Assembly: GCF_005491425.1 (NCBI RefSeq)
Contig: NZ_CP028083.1
Coordinates: 396,001-460,000, forward strand
DNA: 64,000 bases
From: Lysinibacillus sp. SGAir0095
Lineage (GTDB): Bacteria; Bacillota; Bacilli; Bacillales_A; Planococcaceae
Reading direction: 5' to 3'
Of the stretch, positions 16,165-23,619 are shown in pieces. Both the position numbers and the translations under genes were made by a program. The notes beneath the pieces are model-generated. The model was not told where the DNA came from. It saw nothing but the letters and a program-made list of their open reading frames with translations, and ran no database searches. Each line of letters opens with the position of its first letter. The first letter of the stretch is position 1.

Positions 16165-16648
16165 CAAATTACATCAGTTAGATTATGTATCACCGATTGG
16201 ACTAATTGAAATCATCGGAACAGAGGAAGCTGTTTATTCCATCTTATTCGCTGAACGGGATCAACCAGTAAAACTTGTTGAAGAAGGAACTCCTGAGAGT
16301 CTCAAGCTTTGCCTTCAAGAGCTGGATGAGTATTTTAAAGGTGAGCGGTTTGAATTCACATTCCCTTATGCCTATGAGGGAACAGACTTTCAAAAAACAG
16401 TCTGGCACGCATTGAAAGAAATCCCGTACGCCAAAACGGGATCTTACAAGGATATCGCAGCCACGATAGGCAACGAGAAGGCAATCAGAGCTGTCGGAAG
16501 TGCCAATGGGAAGAATAAGTTAAGTATTGTGATTCCGTGCCATCGAATCATCGGCTCAAATGGAAAGTTAACAGGTTACGCAGGCGGTTTATGGAGAAAA
16601 GAATGGCTGCTTGAGCATGAGAAAAGGTTTATAGGCTCAAGAGAATAA
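16157..16648 (+). CDS. adaB: methylated-DNA-[protein]-cysteine S-methyltransferase (AdaB/Ogt)
   Basis: A 163-residue O6-methylguanine-DNA methyltransferase. The acceptor motif IVIPCHRIIG lies at about 125-134, with the usual YGxIA-type region as GSYKDIAATIG and the SANGKN arginine/asparagine-hinge region. The ATG at 16157 is inside the alkA end and follows GGAGGT (16145-16150), so it is preferred over the longer frame. It is the last gene of the adaA-alkA-adaB operon. In B. subtilis adaA-adaB form the operon and alkA is next to it; here alkA sits between the two. Confidence 0.93.
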   Translation: MCSKLHQLDYVSPIGLIEIIGTEEAVYSILFAERDQPVKLVEEGTPESLKLCLQELDEYFKGERFEFTFPYAYEGTDFQKTVWHALKEIPYAKTGSYKDIAATIGNEKAIRAVGSANGKNKLSIVIPCHRIIGSNGKLTGYAGGLWRKEWLLEHEKRFIGSRE

Positions 16649-16676
16649 AACAAAAACCATGATAGGAATAATAAAA

Positions 16677-16724
16677 TTGACATAACACCTTTTAGTGTCC
16701 TATAATTATGACACTAAAAGGTGT
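16677..16724 (+). promoter_or_regulatory. promoter with ArsR-type operator
   Basis: TTGACA (16677-16682), an 18-base spacer and TATAAT (16701-16706). A perfect 15-base inverted repeat ACACCTTTTAGTGTC (16685-16699) and its complement (16710-16724) surround the -10 box. This is a textbook autorepressor site for the ArsR gene at 16748. Confidence 0.88.
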
Positions 16725-16747
16725 CCAATTGTTAAGGGGAGGCTAAT

Positions 16748-17074
16748 TTGAGCGAGAAAAGTCAGGATCGGGATGTATTTGTAGCGATTGCAGATCCAAC
16801 AAGACGTCAATTGCTGCACTTATTGGGAGAAGCTGAAGAGCTACCTCTTCATGAATTGACCCCTCATTTTCAAATGGGGCGTACCGCTGTTTCAAAACAT
16901 ATAGCAATCCTTAAAGAGGCCGGTCTAGTTCTTGACCGTAAAGTGGGTAGAGAAACGAGGTATCGGCTCAATGCTGCGCCCCTTCAGGAAATTAAAGATT
17001 GGGTATCCTTTTACGAGAATTTCTGGTATGAAAAAGTGGCACGCTTAAAAGACTTATTATTAGAGGAGGAATAA
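16748..17074 (+). CDS. ArsR/SmtB-family regulator (AHSA1-linked, metal-independent type)
   Basis: A 108-residue winged-helix repressor: FVAIADPTRRQLLHLL near residue 11, recognition helix HFQMGRTAVSKHIAIL near residue 42, wing GRETRYRLN near residue 74. No cysteine- or histidine-rich metal site is visible. It starts with TTG behind AGGGGAGG. It is 3 bases from the following AHSA1-type gene, a very common ArsR-SRPBCC pairing. The 15-base palindrome over its promoter is the likely operator. Confidence 0.9.
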   Translation: MSEKSQDRDVFVAIADPTRRQLLHLLGEAEELPLHELTPHFQMGRTAVSKHIAILKEAGLVLDRKVGRETRYRLNAAPLQEIKDWVSFYENFWYEKVARLKDLLLEEE

Positions 17075-17077
17075 CAA

Positions 17078-17467
17078 GTGGCAGAAGTATCATTAGATTT
17101 CAAGTTTACAAGCTCAATCAATAAGGTATGGGATGCATTAACAAATTCAGAAACGCTAGCAGAATGGGTCATGATCAATGATTTTAAACCAGTCGTCGGT
17201 CATAAATGCCAATTCAAAAACCCACAGTGGAATTTAGTTGTCGATTGTGAAGTACTCGTAGTGGACGAGCCTAATAAGCTTTCTTACACATGGGTAGGAG
17301 GCCCGATAGATACAATCGTCACATGGACATTAAAGGAAGAGGATGGCACAACTTATCTTCACCTTGAACAAACAGGATTCGAAAAAGAAGACCAAGCGTA
17401 CAATGGTGCAAAATATGGTTGGGCGAATATGGTGGAGGAACTTAAGAAAGTGATTGGGGAAGAGTAA
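17078..17467 (+). CDS. SRPBCC (AHSA1/START-like) protein
   Basis: A 129-residue helix-grip domain protein of the activator-of-Hsp90-ATPase-homologue type: FTSSINKVWDALTNSETLAEW at the N-terminus, LSYTWVGGPIDTIVTWTL in the middle and GWANMVEELKKVI at the C-terminal helix. It starts with GTG three bases after the ArsR stop, so it is cotranscribed. Members bind hydrophobic ligands; the ligand and the link to ArsR sensing are unknown. It is a relative of the C-terminal domain of the fusion protein encoded at 17739. Confidence 0.87.
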   Translation: MAEVSLDFKFTSSINKVWDALTNSETLAEWVMINDFKPVVGHKCQFKNPQWNLVVDCEVLVVDEPNKLSYTWVGGPIDTIVTWTLKEEDGTTYLHLEQTGFEKEDQAYNGAKYGWANMVEELKKVIGEE

Positions 17468-17517
17468 ACTCAACCTCAGAATCATTTTTAGTATTAAGTT
17501 AAACGATTAGAGAAAGG

Positions 17518-17555
17518 CAAACGGTTTAGTATAGGACTAAGCCGTTTGTTTTTTT
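17518..17555 (+). terminator. terminator after ArsR-AHSA1 operon
   Basis: CAAACGGTTTAGT/ACTAAGCCGTTTG stem (one G-U), short loop, T7. Confidence 0.87.
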
Positions 17556-17640
17556 GTGTACGGGAATCCCAAATAGTTAAACCTTTATTTCTGATAAATT
17601 TGTATCACCCTATTGCAGGTTGCAAAAAGTAAGAAAAAGT

Positions 17641-17704
17641 TTGACTACAGAATGTTTACATGTTACTATTTTGTCACATATTAAATGTTACCTTTTAGTC
17701 ACAT
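17641..17704 (+). promoter_or_regulatory. promoter with two tandem operators for the ArsR-AHSA1 fusion gene
   Basis: TTGACT (17641-17646), 17-base spacer, TACTAT (17664-17669). Two similar 20-base pseudo-palindromes, ATGTTAC...GTCACAT, lie at 17660-17679 and 17685-17704 (25 bases centre to centre). The first overlaps the -10 box. They are probably bound by the fusion protein itself. Confidence 0.8.
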
Positions 17705-17738
17705 GAAATCTAAAACCAAAAATGAAAGGATCGTAGTG

Positions 17739-18533
17739 ATGGAAGACGAACTTTCTATATTATTTAAAGCCCTAGGTCACCCAATTAGAAGAAGTATTCT
17801 TGATATTCTGAAGCAATCTGCTAAAACGACTGGTGATTTAAATGAGTATTTCCCCGAAGTCACAAGGTATGCAATCATGAAGCACTTGACGATATTAGAG
17901 GAAGCAAATCTAGTCGTGGTTCGACGTGAAGGAAAGTATAGACGGAATTTCCTAAATGCTGTTCCACTTCAAGAATTGAATAATCGATGGGTAGGAAAAT
18001 ATTCACAAACAACAGCCAATTCACTGCTTAACTTACGTTCAGTGGTTGAACAAAAAGGAGGAGATTTGAAAATGACAGCACACGAGCAAAGTCAGGTATT
18101 CCGTATTGAGCAAGAGGTATTTATAAATGCCCCGAGAGAGCAGGTTTACAAAGCGTTAACTGAACAGATTGGAGATTGGTGGGAATTTCGTTTAGCTCCA
18201 AAAGGGGTACTCTCTCACTTTACATTTAATGCAGTTCCAGGAGGACAATTAATTGAAAAATGGGGTGAAAAGGAGGGAGCTGTTTGGGGGAATGTATACT
18301 TTGTAAATGCTCCACAAGAAATCCGTCTTCAGGGTCATCTAGGAATGCAAGGCGCTGTAAATAGTGCTTATACCTATCGACTTTTAGAGGAGGATGGAGG
18401 GACAATGCTTCAACTCTCCCATACGGCTTCAGGTTTACTAGAAGAGAACTGGGAACAAGATCATACAAAAGGATGGAAGCATCTTCTTGGGACCTTGCTG
18501 AAAAATTATGTTGAACAAAATAATGATAACTAG
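17739..18533 (+). CDS. single-chain ArsR-SRPBCC (AHSA1) fusion regulator
   Basis: A 264-residue protein joining an N-terminal ArsR winged helix (LFKALGHPIRRSILDIL, YAIMKHLTILEEANLV; about 1-95) to a C-terminal helix-grip domain (FRIEQEVFINAPREQVYKAL ... GGTMLQLSHTASG; about 120-264). The usual two-gene operon is here one polypeptide. The frame could start at 17685, but that ATG is inside the second operator; ATG 17739, with AAAGGA 8 bases upstream, is preferred. A ligand in the SRPBCC pocket could directly control DNA binding. The unfused pair lies immediately upstream. Confidence 0.87.
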   Translation: MEDELSILFKALGHPIRRSILDILKQSAKTTGDLNEYFPEVTRYAIMKHLTILEEANLVVVRREGKYRRNFLNAVPLQELNNRWVGKYSQTTANSLLNLRSVVEQKGGDLKMTAHEQSQVFRIEQEVFINAPREQVYKALTEQIGDWWEFRLAPKGVLSHFTFNAVPGGQLIEKWGEKEGAVWGNVYFVNAPQEIRLQGHLGMQGAVNSAYTYRLLEEDGGTMLQLSHTASGLLEENWEQDHTKGWKHLLGTLLKNYVEQNNDN

Positions 18534-18622
18534 GTGCAGCTATTTAAAGTCGAAATCCAAAAGTTTAGAGTAGGATCCATTATTAAGAAGATCGAAGATG
18601 AAACAATGTGAGGTGAGCAAAC

Positions 18623-19078
18623 TTGGTAGATGTCTATACAGAGATAATCATTAAGCAACCTATTGAAAAAGTGTCTGAATATGCAGCGAACCCAGATAAT
18701 GCGCCTTCTTGGTATGTAAATATTCATTCAGCCCAATGGCAAACACCAAAACCGCTGAAAATAGGTAGCCAGATTGCCTTTAAAGCAAAATTTCTTGGAA
18801 GAGAACTTGCTTATGTCTATGAAATTAAGGAATTGATTCCAGGGGAGAAAATGGTGATGAAAACGGCAAACGGGCCATTTCCGATGGAGACCATTTATAC
18901 ATGGGAAGCACCTGACCATGAAAGCACGAGAATGACTTTAAGGAACAAAGGAATTCCGAGTGGCTTTTCAAAAGTTTTTGTACCCTTTATGTCCCTAATG
19001 ATGAAAAGAGCAAACAACAAGGACTTACAGAAACTGAAAGATATTCTAGAAAGGTATCGATCAGAGAGTAAAGCTTAA
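18623..19078 (+). CDS. SRPBCC-family protein (polyketide cyclase-like)
   Basis: A 151-residue helix-grip protein: EIIIKQPIEKVSEYAANPDN at the N-terminus, PGEKMVMKTANGPFPMETIY in the middle and a C-terminal helix ending LQKLKDILERYRSES. It starts with TTG behind GAGGTGAG. It is the third SRPBCC gene in 2 kb and lies 89 bases after the fusion gene, so it could be cotranscribed with it. The ligand is unknown. A hairpin terminator separates it from the convergent DDAH-type gene. Confidence 0.82.
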   Translation: MVDVYTEIIIKQPIEKVSEYAANPDNAPSWYVNIHSAQWQTPKPLKIGSQIAFKAKFLGRELAYVYEIKELIPGEKMVMKTANGPFPMETIYTWEAPDHESTRMTLRNKGIPSGFSKVFVPFMSLMMKRANNKDLQKLKDILERYRSESKA

Positions 19079-19116
19079 ATAAGCTTCTTTCAAAGGCGAC
19101 AGTTTAACAAAAAATT

Positions 19117-19166
19117 ATACCCATAAAACAATTGCTCATCTAAGAGACAGTTGCTTGTATGGGTAT
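19117..19166. terminator. bidirectional terminator
   Basis: ATACCCATA...TATGGGTAT outer stem with inner AACAATTGCTC/GAGACAGTTGCTT-type pairing and T-rich ends on both sides. Confidence 0.72.
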
Positions 19167-19171
19167 TTTAG

Positions 19172-20026
19172 TTAGCCTTCTCTCAAAATCGGGAGCGTAC
19201 AGCAACGGAAGGAGCCGCCGGATTTGATAATTTCGGTGATATCCACTTCAATGACCTCAAAGCCTCGTTTGCGGAGTTGGTCGTTAACATTCTTATTTAC
19301 GGGCAAGCTAATGACACGTTTGTTGCCTATACTTAAGACATTGGTACCCAACTGAAATTGTTCTTCTTCCGAAACTTCGATTAAATCATAGCGCGAAGAG
19401 AAAAGCTCGATGTCCTTTTGTGTCAGGGCATGTGGGTAAATTAGAGCCACTTCCGGCGAGACCACATTAAACACACAATCCAGATGCAAATATTTGTCCT
19501 TGAAGGGAATTGTCACAATGTCAAAGTTGTTCAAAATACGCTTTAAATGTGTGGTCGCTTTTTTATCTGTTCGACTACTTAGCCCGACATAGATGGTGTC
19601 CCGATCGATTATCACATCGCCACCTTCAATATACTCCTTGACCAGATTAAAATAAGAAATCTCCTCATCTTCCAGCCACTGCTTTAAAACATTTTCTTCA
19701 CCCGAGCGTGCATCCGTCGCCATATTCGCCACAAAAATCGTTTCGCCCAATGTAAACCCAATGTCCCGTGTGAAAACTTGTTCCGGATATTTCTTGTGAT
19801 AGGGTAATAAAATCACATCGATATCATGTTTTTTAAGCGTATTAACAAATTCAGCATGCTGCTCGAGGGCACGTTCAATATGAATGCCTTCATCCTTAAA
19901 ATGCTCCTGCGTATCATTAATTACATCGCGAATGGTCATATATTGAGGCTGACAAAGGACCACTCGTTTTAATGTGTCATACTCACTCTTACAAAAAACT
20001 TTACTTATGTTTGTCTGTTCTTCCAT
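19172..20026 (-). CDS. DDAH/arginine-deiminase-family amidinohydrolase (YkgA-like)
   Basis: A 284-residue member of the guanidino-group-modifying superfamily, similar to B. subtilis YkgA and dimethylarginine dimethylaminohydrolases. Visible motifs are the substrate-binding FTRDIGF, the EYIEGGDVI box, the catalytic His in DKYLHLDCVF and the C-terminal nucleophile in SGGSFRCCTLP (probably Cys275). It would hydrolyse a guanidino compound such as a methylarginine. The start is ATG near a weak purine-rich site. It is a single gene; a short coding remnant lies directly upstream on the same strand. Confidence 0.86.
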   Translation of the reverse strand: MEEQTNISKVFCKSEYDTLKRVVLCQPQYMTIRDVINDTQEHFKDEGIHIERALEQHAEFVNTLKKHDIDVILLPYHKKYPEQVFTRDIGFTLGETIFVANMATDARSGEENVLKQWLEDEEISYFNLVKEYIEGGDVIIDRDTIYVGLSSRTDKKATTHLKRILNNFDIVTIPFKDKYLHLDCVFNVVSPEVALIYPHALTQKDIELFSSRYDLIEVSEEEQFQLGTNVLSIGNKRVISLPVNKNVNDQLRKRGFEVIEVDITEIIKSGGSFRCCTLPILREG

Positions 20027-20067
20027 TCTTCTTCATCCCATCTTTTCCTACTTTGTATTAGTTTCTC

Positions 20068-20187
20068 CTAAAGATAGAGGATTCTATCCTTCAAATAGGG
20101 TACTTTTTCCGCCAGCATTCCTGCTAATACCCGCTCTTTTAAGAAGATAATCGCCATATCCAGTTCAACGCCGATTTGTCTGAAAAA
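20068..20187 (-). pseudogene. short degenerate coding remnant
   Basis: Between two in-frame stops the minus strand reads a protein-like stretch, IGVELDMAIIFLKERVLAG then MLAEKVPYLKDRILYL, with no ribosome binding site. It looks like the C-terminal end of a lost gene, but I cannot name it. Confidence 0.35.
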
Positions 20188-20289
20188 TTAGTAAGTTATA
20201 AGCACGCTATGTCGCAAATATGGTATATTTATTGATAATATGAATTTGGTAGTTTCTTGAAATGCAATCACGGGGATGGAGGCAGTATA

Positions 20290-21219
20290 ATGAAAATTTT
20301 AGTATTTGGTGCAGGAGCGTTAGGGGTTTATTTTGGGGGAAGGCTGCTCGAGGTTGGACAGGATGTTGCTTTTTTTGTAAGAGAAAAACGCGCGGAGCAA
20401 CTGAAAAAGGAAGGACTGAAAATTGTCAGTCCAGAAGGCGATTTTGAAAGCAGGGATGTCTCGATTTATACATCACGCCAACAAGTCCAAAGTGCAGATT
20501 TGATCATTCTTTCTGTCAAAGGCTATCATCTAGACACAGTCATTCCACAGATTGTAGCATTAGTAGAGCAGACAGGGGCATGTGTTTTACCTTTACTGAA
20601 TGGTATCGAGCATATTGAAAAACTGCAAGAGGCGGTAGGTAAAGAAAAAGTAATGGGTGGACTTGCCACAATCGTTGCCACATTAAATAAAGAAGGGCAT
20701 GTGGAGCATACAAATCCAACCAGTACGTTAAAATACGGGGCTCTTCATAGTGAACAAGCCCATATTTGTGCACAATTAGAAGAAATACAGCATCAGCTGA
20801 AATCGAACGTTATAAGAGAAGACGATATCCTAAAACATCTATGGATGAAGTATGCCTTCATCACGGCACTTTCAGGCATCACTTCTGCTATGCAATTGCC
20901 ATCAGGTTTTATCGGAAGTAACCCTGCGACTTTGTCCGTTGCCAAAAAGGTAGTTCATGAAATGAGTACGCTGGCTGAAAAAGAGGGCGTTCCTCTAACG
21001 GATGCTGAAGTGGACGGGATCATCAATATGCTGCTAGGCTTTAAAAAAGAGGCGACCTCCTCCATGCACCAAGACCTGAGAAAAGGTCTCCCGATTGAAA
21101 TCGAACATTTGCAGGGAGGGGCACTAAGATTGGCTGCAAAATATGAGGTTGAGATTCCGGTGATTGAAACGCTTTATGGGGTGTTGAAGCCTTATGAGTT
21201 TGGGAGACCGGAACAGTGA
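20290..21219 (+). CDS. 2-dehydropantoate 2-reductase-family protein (PanE/ApbA-like)
   Basis: A 309-residue ketopantoate reductase-type enzyme. The NADPH motif is VFGAGALGVYFGGRL at residues 4-18. The catalytic Lys is in DILKHLWMKYAFIT near residue 183, and the C-terminal helical domain includes SSMHQDLRKGLPIEIEHLQGG near residue 260. The GGAGG of the site is at 20278-20282 and ATG 20290 is the start; the longer frame at 20257 has no site. It could be a true PanE or a paralogue with another 2-keto acid substrate, since no other pantothenate genes are near. Confidence 0.85.
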   Translation: MKILVFGAGALGVYFGGRLLEVGQDVAFFVREKRAEQLKKEGLKIVSPEGDFESRDVSIYTSRQQVQSADLIILSVKGYHLDTVIPQIVALVEQTGACVLPLLNGIEHIEKLQEAVGKEKVMGGLATIVATLNKEGHVEHTNPTSTLKYGALHSEQAHICAQLEEIQHQLKSNVIREDDILKHLWMKYAFITALSGITSAMQLPSGFIGSNPATLSVAKKVVHEMSTLAEKEGVPLTDAEVDGIINMLLGFKKEATSSMHQDLRKGLPIEIEHLQGGALRLAAKYEVEIPVIETLYGVLKPYEFGRPEQ

Positions 21220-21290
21220 AGATAATGGAGCTTAAAAATCTAATGCTGACTCCTTGCTTAAAAGGGGTCGGCTTAATTATGAATAAATTG

Positions 21291-21334
21291 AACCTTGCAC
21301 GAAATGCATAGACCATTTCGTGCAAGGTTTTTCT
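21291..21334. terminator. bidirectional terminator
   Basis: Perfect 16-base arms AACCTTGCACGAAATG (21291-21306) and complement (21314-21329), 7-base loop, then T5. A second weaker hairpin (GCTGACTCC/GGGGTCGGC) lies just before, at about 21246-21273. Confidence 0.88.
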
Positions 21335-21824
21335 AACACCAAACAATGACTTCAGAAGGTGTGGTTTGAGCAGGAATACTTCTGGTAGTGGGGCCATAGA
21401 TCACGATGAGGTTATGGTTGGCCGGATTTTGTGTAAAGGGCTGCCAATTTCTTAACAAGATTGGTGTATTTGGATCTAGATTTAGTTTTAATTGGCCATC
21501 ACGACTTACGAATTGGCTGTTAAAAAAGTCTATTTTCACATTTTCGTTAAAATGTTCTTTGACGACAATCAGCGCTGGATATTGGGGTGGGTAAATTAAG
21601 ATAGCTGGTGCGTCGCCATCATAATAGCCTGTCACTAAATCGCCTGGGTTCACTACTTCAGCGTAAACAAAGTACGTTGTAGGGGAGATGACGAAATTTA
21701 CGATGCCACCTTGCCGATCCTCCACCGTCATCAATTTATAACAACCTGCATCTTCTCCATTTTGACCCATTCTAAAATCCTGAATCTGTGTCACCGTACC
21801 ACGAAAAGATTGAAAATTTACCAT
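21333..21824 (-). CDS. conserved hypothetical protein, all-beta, function unknown
   Basis: A 163-residue protein without signal or membrane segments, resembling a hypothetical family seen in spore-forming Firmicutes: FRGTVTQIQDF at the N-terminus, FVISPTTYFV, YPPQYPALIVV near residue 85 and a conserved-looking C-terminus, YGPTTRSIPAQTTPSEVIV. Short beta-rich segments suggest an OB-like or jelly-roll fold. ATG 21824 is chosen because AAAGGG directly abuts the first ATG (21830) and is 6 bases from this one. No functional claim can be made. Confidence 0.7.
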   Translation of the reverse strand: MVNFQSFRGTVTQIQDFRMGQNGEDAGCYKLMTVEDRQGGIVNFVISPTTYFVYAEVVNPGDLVTGYYDGDAPAILIYPPQYPALIVVKEHFNENVKIDFFNSQFVSRDGQLKLNLDPNTPILLRNWQPFTQNPANHNLIVIYGPTTRSIPAQTTPSEVIVWC

Positions 21825-22081
21825 AGCCATCCCTTTCCTTTATGAAATTTCCGCCCTCCAAAAGGAACAAACTACCATAGAATTCGTTCCCTTAGGTAGA
21901 GCTATTTAAATTTACTCCGAATAATCATAGTAATTTATGTGAGATTGCCGGGATAGGTGAAAAAAACACGAAGTTATTTTTGCGTAATGAAATCAATCAA
22001 TCGTGGTCGATTAAAAGTGTTTAACTTTTGAATTCACGAGAATAAATACTATAAAGGGGGAGAAAAAAAGGAGGGGGTTCT

Positions 22082-22357
22082 ATGTACATCGCCAAATTGA
22101 TAGAAAATAAAAGTGAGAGATTACTAGGGAAAGTGGATAAGCCATTTTTTGTTCCTGTTCAAATGATTGAACTAAAGCTGAATGTGAATAGCTTGGAGAG
22201 CGCTGTAGCATTAGCAAAAGGTAAATTAAGTTCAATCATTAACAATCCAGCCAATATGCGAATCGAACAGCTAAAGAATGAAACACTCGTATTTTCTTTT
22301 AGAAATAGCCATGATGGCTTAAAGGTGACTTATCAAGTCGAAGAATACAATGAATAA
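22082..22357 (+). CDS. small hypothetical protein (91 residues)
   Basis: A 91-residue soluble protein, MYIAKLIENKSERLLGKVD at the N-terminus and FSFRNSHDGLKVTYQVEEY at the C-terminus, with a central helix LESAVALAKGKLSSIIN. No family recognised. The start is secure: AGGAGG is directly upstream and a U-tailed hairpin follows 11 bases after the stop, so it is a single-gene transcript. It has no signal peptide or cysteines. Confidence 0.68.
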   Translation: MYIAKLIENKSERLLGKVDKPFFVPVQMIELKLNVNSLESAVALAKGKLSSIINNPANMRIEQLKNETLVFSFRNSHDGLKVTYQVEEYNE

Positions 22358-22368
22358 AGAAACGAACC

Positions 22369-22411
22369 AAAGACCTATGTTGGATAAGCTTTTATCAACT
22401 AGGTCTTTTTG
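22369..22411 (+). terminator. terminator
   Basis: AAAGACCTATGTTGGAT/ATCAACTAGGTCTTT stem with one bulge, then T5. Confidence 0.82.
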
Positions 22412-22617
22412 AGTTGAAAAACCGCTTCTTAGTAGAAGAAGTATTTTCCGAATTTTATAGATTGACATGAAGATTTTATAATTTCCCACCCTTGTACTCC
22501 CTATTTTCTACTAGAATCAAAACACGCCAAAAGTTACTATAAAATAATTTTTAGAATTGTTAAACTATTAACAACATCATGAATTGGCTTCAATTTAATC
22601 CTACAGGAGGGAAGAAA

Positions 22618-23523
22618 ATGGAGCGTAAAGTGAGTTTGATTCCATATCAAGTAGTAGAAGAAATCAGTCGGATGAATGAAATTCCAAGAGGCGCAGAATT
22701 GACGCAGAATCAGAAAATCGGGATTCAAGAAATGCTGGCAAAAGAACTGGCTACTGCAAAGGAAGTCTACTTAGAGTACAGCAAAAACCGCATCTATTAT
22801 GAGGAAGAGCGAGACGAAGAAATCAAACAAACGTATTATAAAAATACGTCACTTGATAGAAAGAGTATGCATGATTTGCTAGAAAAAACCCATCAAAATA
22901 AGTTAAGTTACGCTCCGCACCGCTATGTCTATCCATGGGTAGATCTGAATGAAAATGGCAAACTTAAAAGCATCTATTCCGGTGAGGAAATGGATCCGAT
23001 CGCTGTCATAGAAGAGGATATAAGGCTTCTTAAAGATAGAAGTATGAATACTTTAACTGATAAGGTGACGTTAAATTGCGAGCATGTCGTCCCTCAGTCT
23101 TGGTTTGAAAGGCATCAGCCAATGAGGGGGGATTTGCATCATCTATTTGCTTGTCATCCAGGATGCAACAGCCGTCGTGGAAACTTCCCTTATCATGATT
23201 TCGATGACTATGTTCCGGAACCCCGTATTTTAGGTATTGTAGAGGGCTGCGGCAAAGCGGAGGAAGGAAAGTTCGAGCCTGAATATGGAAAGGGAATTGT
23301 TGCAAGAGCCACCTTCTATTTTATGGCTCGTTACCCAGGCGTGATTGACAATCATTTGGTGAATCAGGAGCTTTTACTGGAGTGGCATCAGAAGTTTCCA
23401 GTGTCCTTATATGAAAAACACCGAAATCTGGCCATCTATGACTTACAAGGAAACCGCAATCCGTTTATTGATGATCCGGAGCTTTGTGAAAAGTGGATAT
23501 ATGAGAAAGATGGTTTTGAGTAA
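22618..23523 (+). CDS. endonuclease I-family (EndA/BsnA-like) nuclease without signal peptide
   Basis: A 301-residue nuclease of the endonuclease_1 family: LNCEHVVPQSWF near residue 155 (catalytic His), then DLHHLFACHPGCNSRRGNFP near residue 171, and the conserved end LYDLQGNRNPF near residue 278. Homologues such as BsnA/YurI and Vvn are secreted. Here the N-terminus from the RBS-supported ATG (AGGAGG before 22618) is charged (MERKVSLIPYQVVEEISRMN) and has no signal peptide. It could act in the cytosol, be released on lysis or use another export route. It is a single gene between terminators. Confidence 0.85.
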   Translation: MERKVSLIPYQVVEEISRMNEIPRGAELTQNQKIGIQEMLAKELATAKEVYLEYSKNRIYYEEERDEEIKQTYYKNTSLDRKSMHDLLEKTHQNKLSYAPHRYVYPWVDLNENGKLKSIYSGEEMDPIAVIEEDIRLLKDRSMNTLTDKVTLNCEHVVPQSWFERHQPMRGDLHHLFACHPGCNSRRGNFPYHDFDDYVPEPRILGIVEGCGKAEEGKFEPEYGKGIVARATFYFMARYPGVIDNHLVNQELLLEWHQKFPVSLYEKHRNLAIYDLQGNRNPFIDDPELCEKWIYEKDGFE

Positions 23524-23568
23524 TAAATGAGGCTTAAAAAGTAACCTTATATAAATACTATAAATACT

Positions 23569-23607
23569 AACTGGAGCAACGAATAGTAATCGGTGCTCCA
23601 GTTTTAA
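23569..23607. terminator. bidirectional terminator
   Basis: AACTGGAGCA/TGCTCCAGTT stem, 15-base loop, TTTT; between convergent genes. Confidence 0.82.
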
Positions 23608-23619
23608 ATTCAAAAGATA

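Noticed and set aside
17685-17738. Upstream ATG for the ArsR-SRPBCC fusion
   Set aside because: It is inside the second operator copy and lacks a ribosome binding site; ATG 17739 is better placed.
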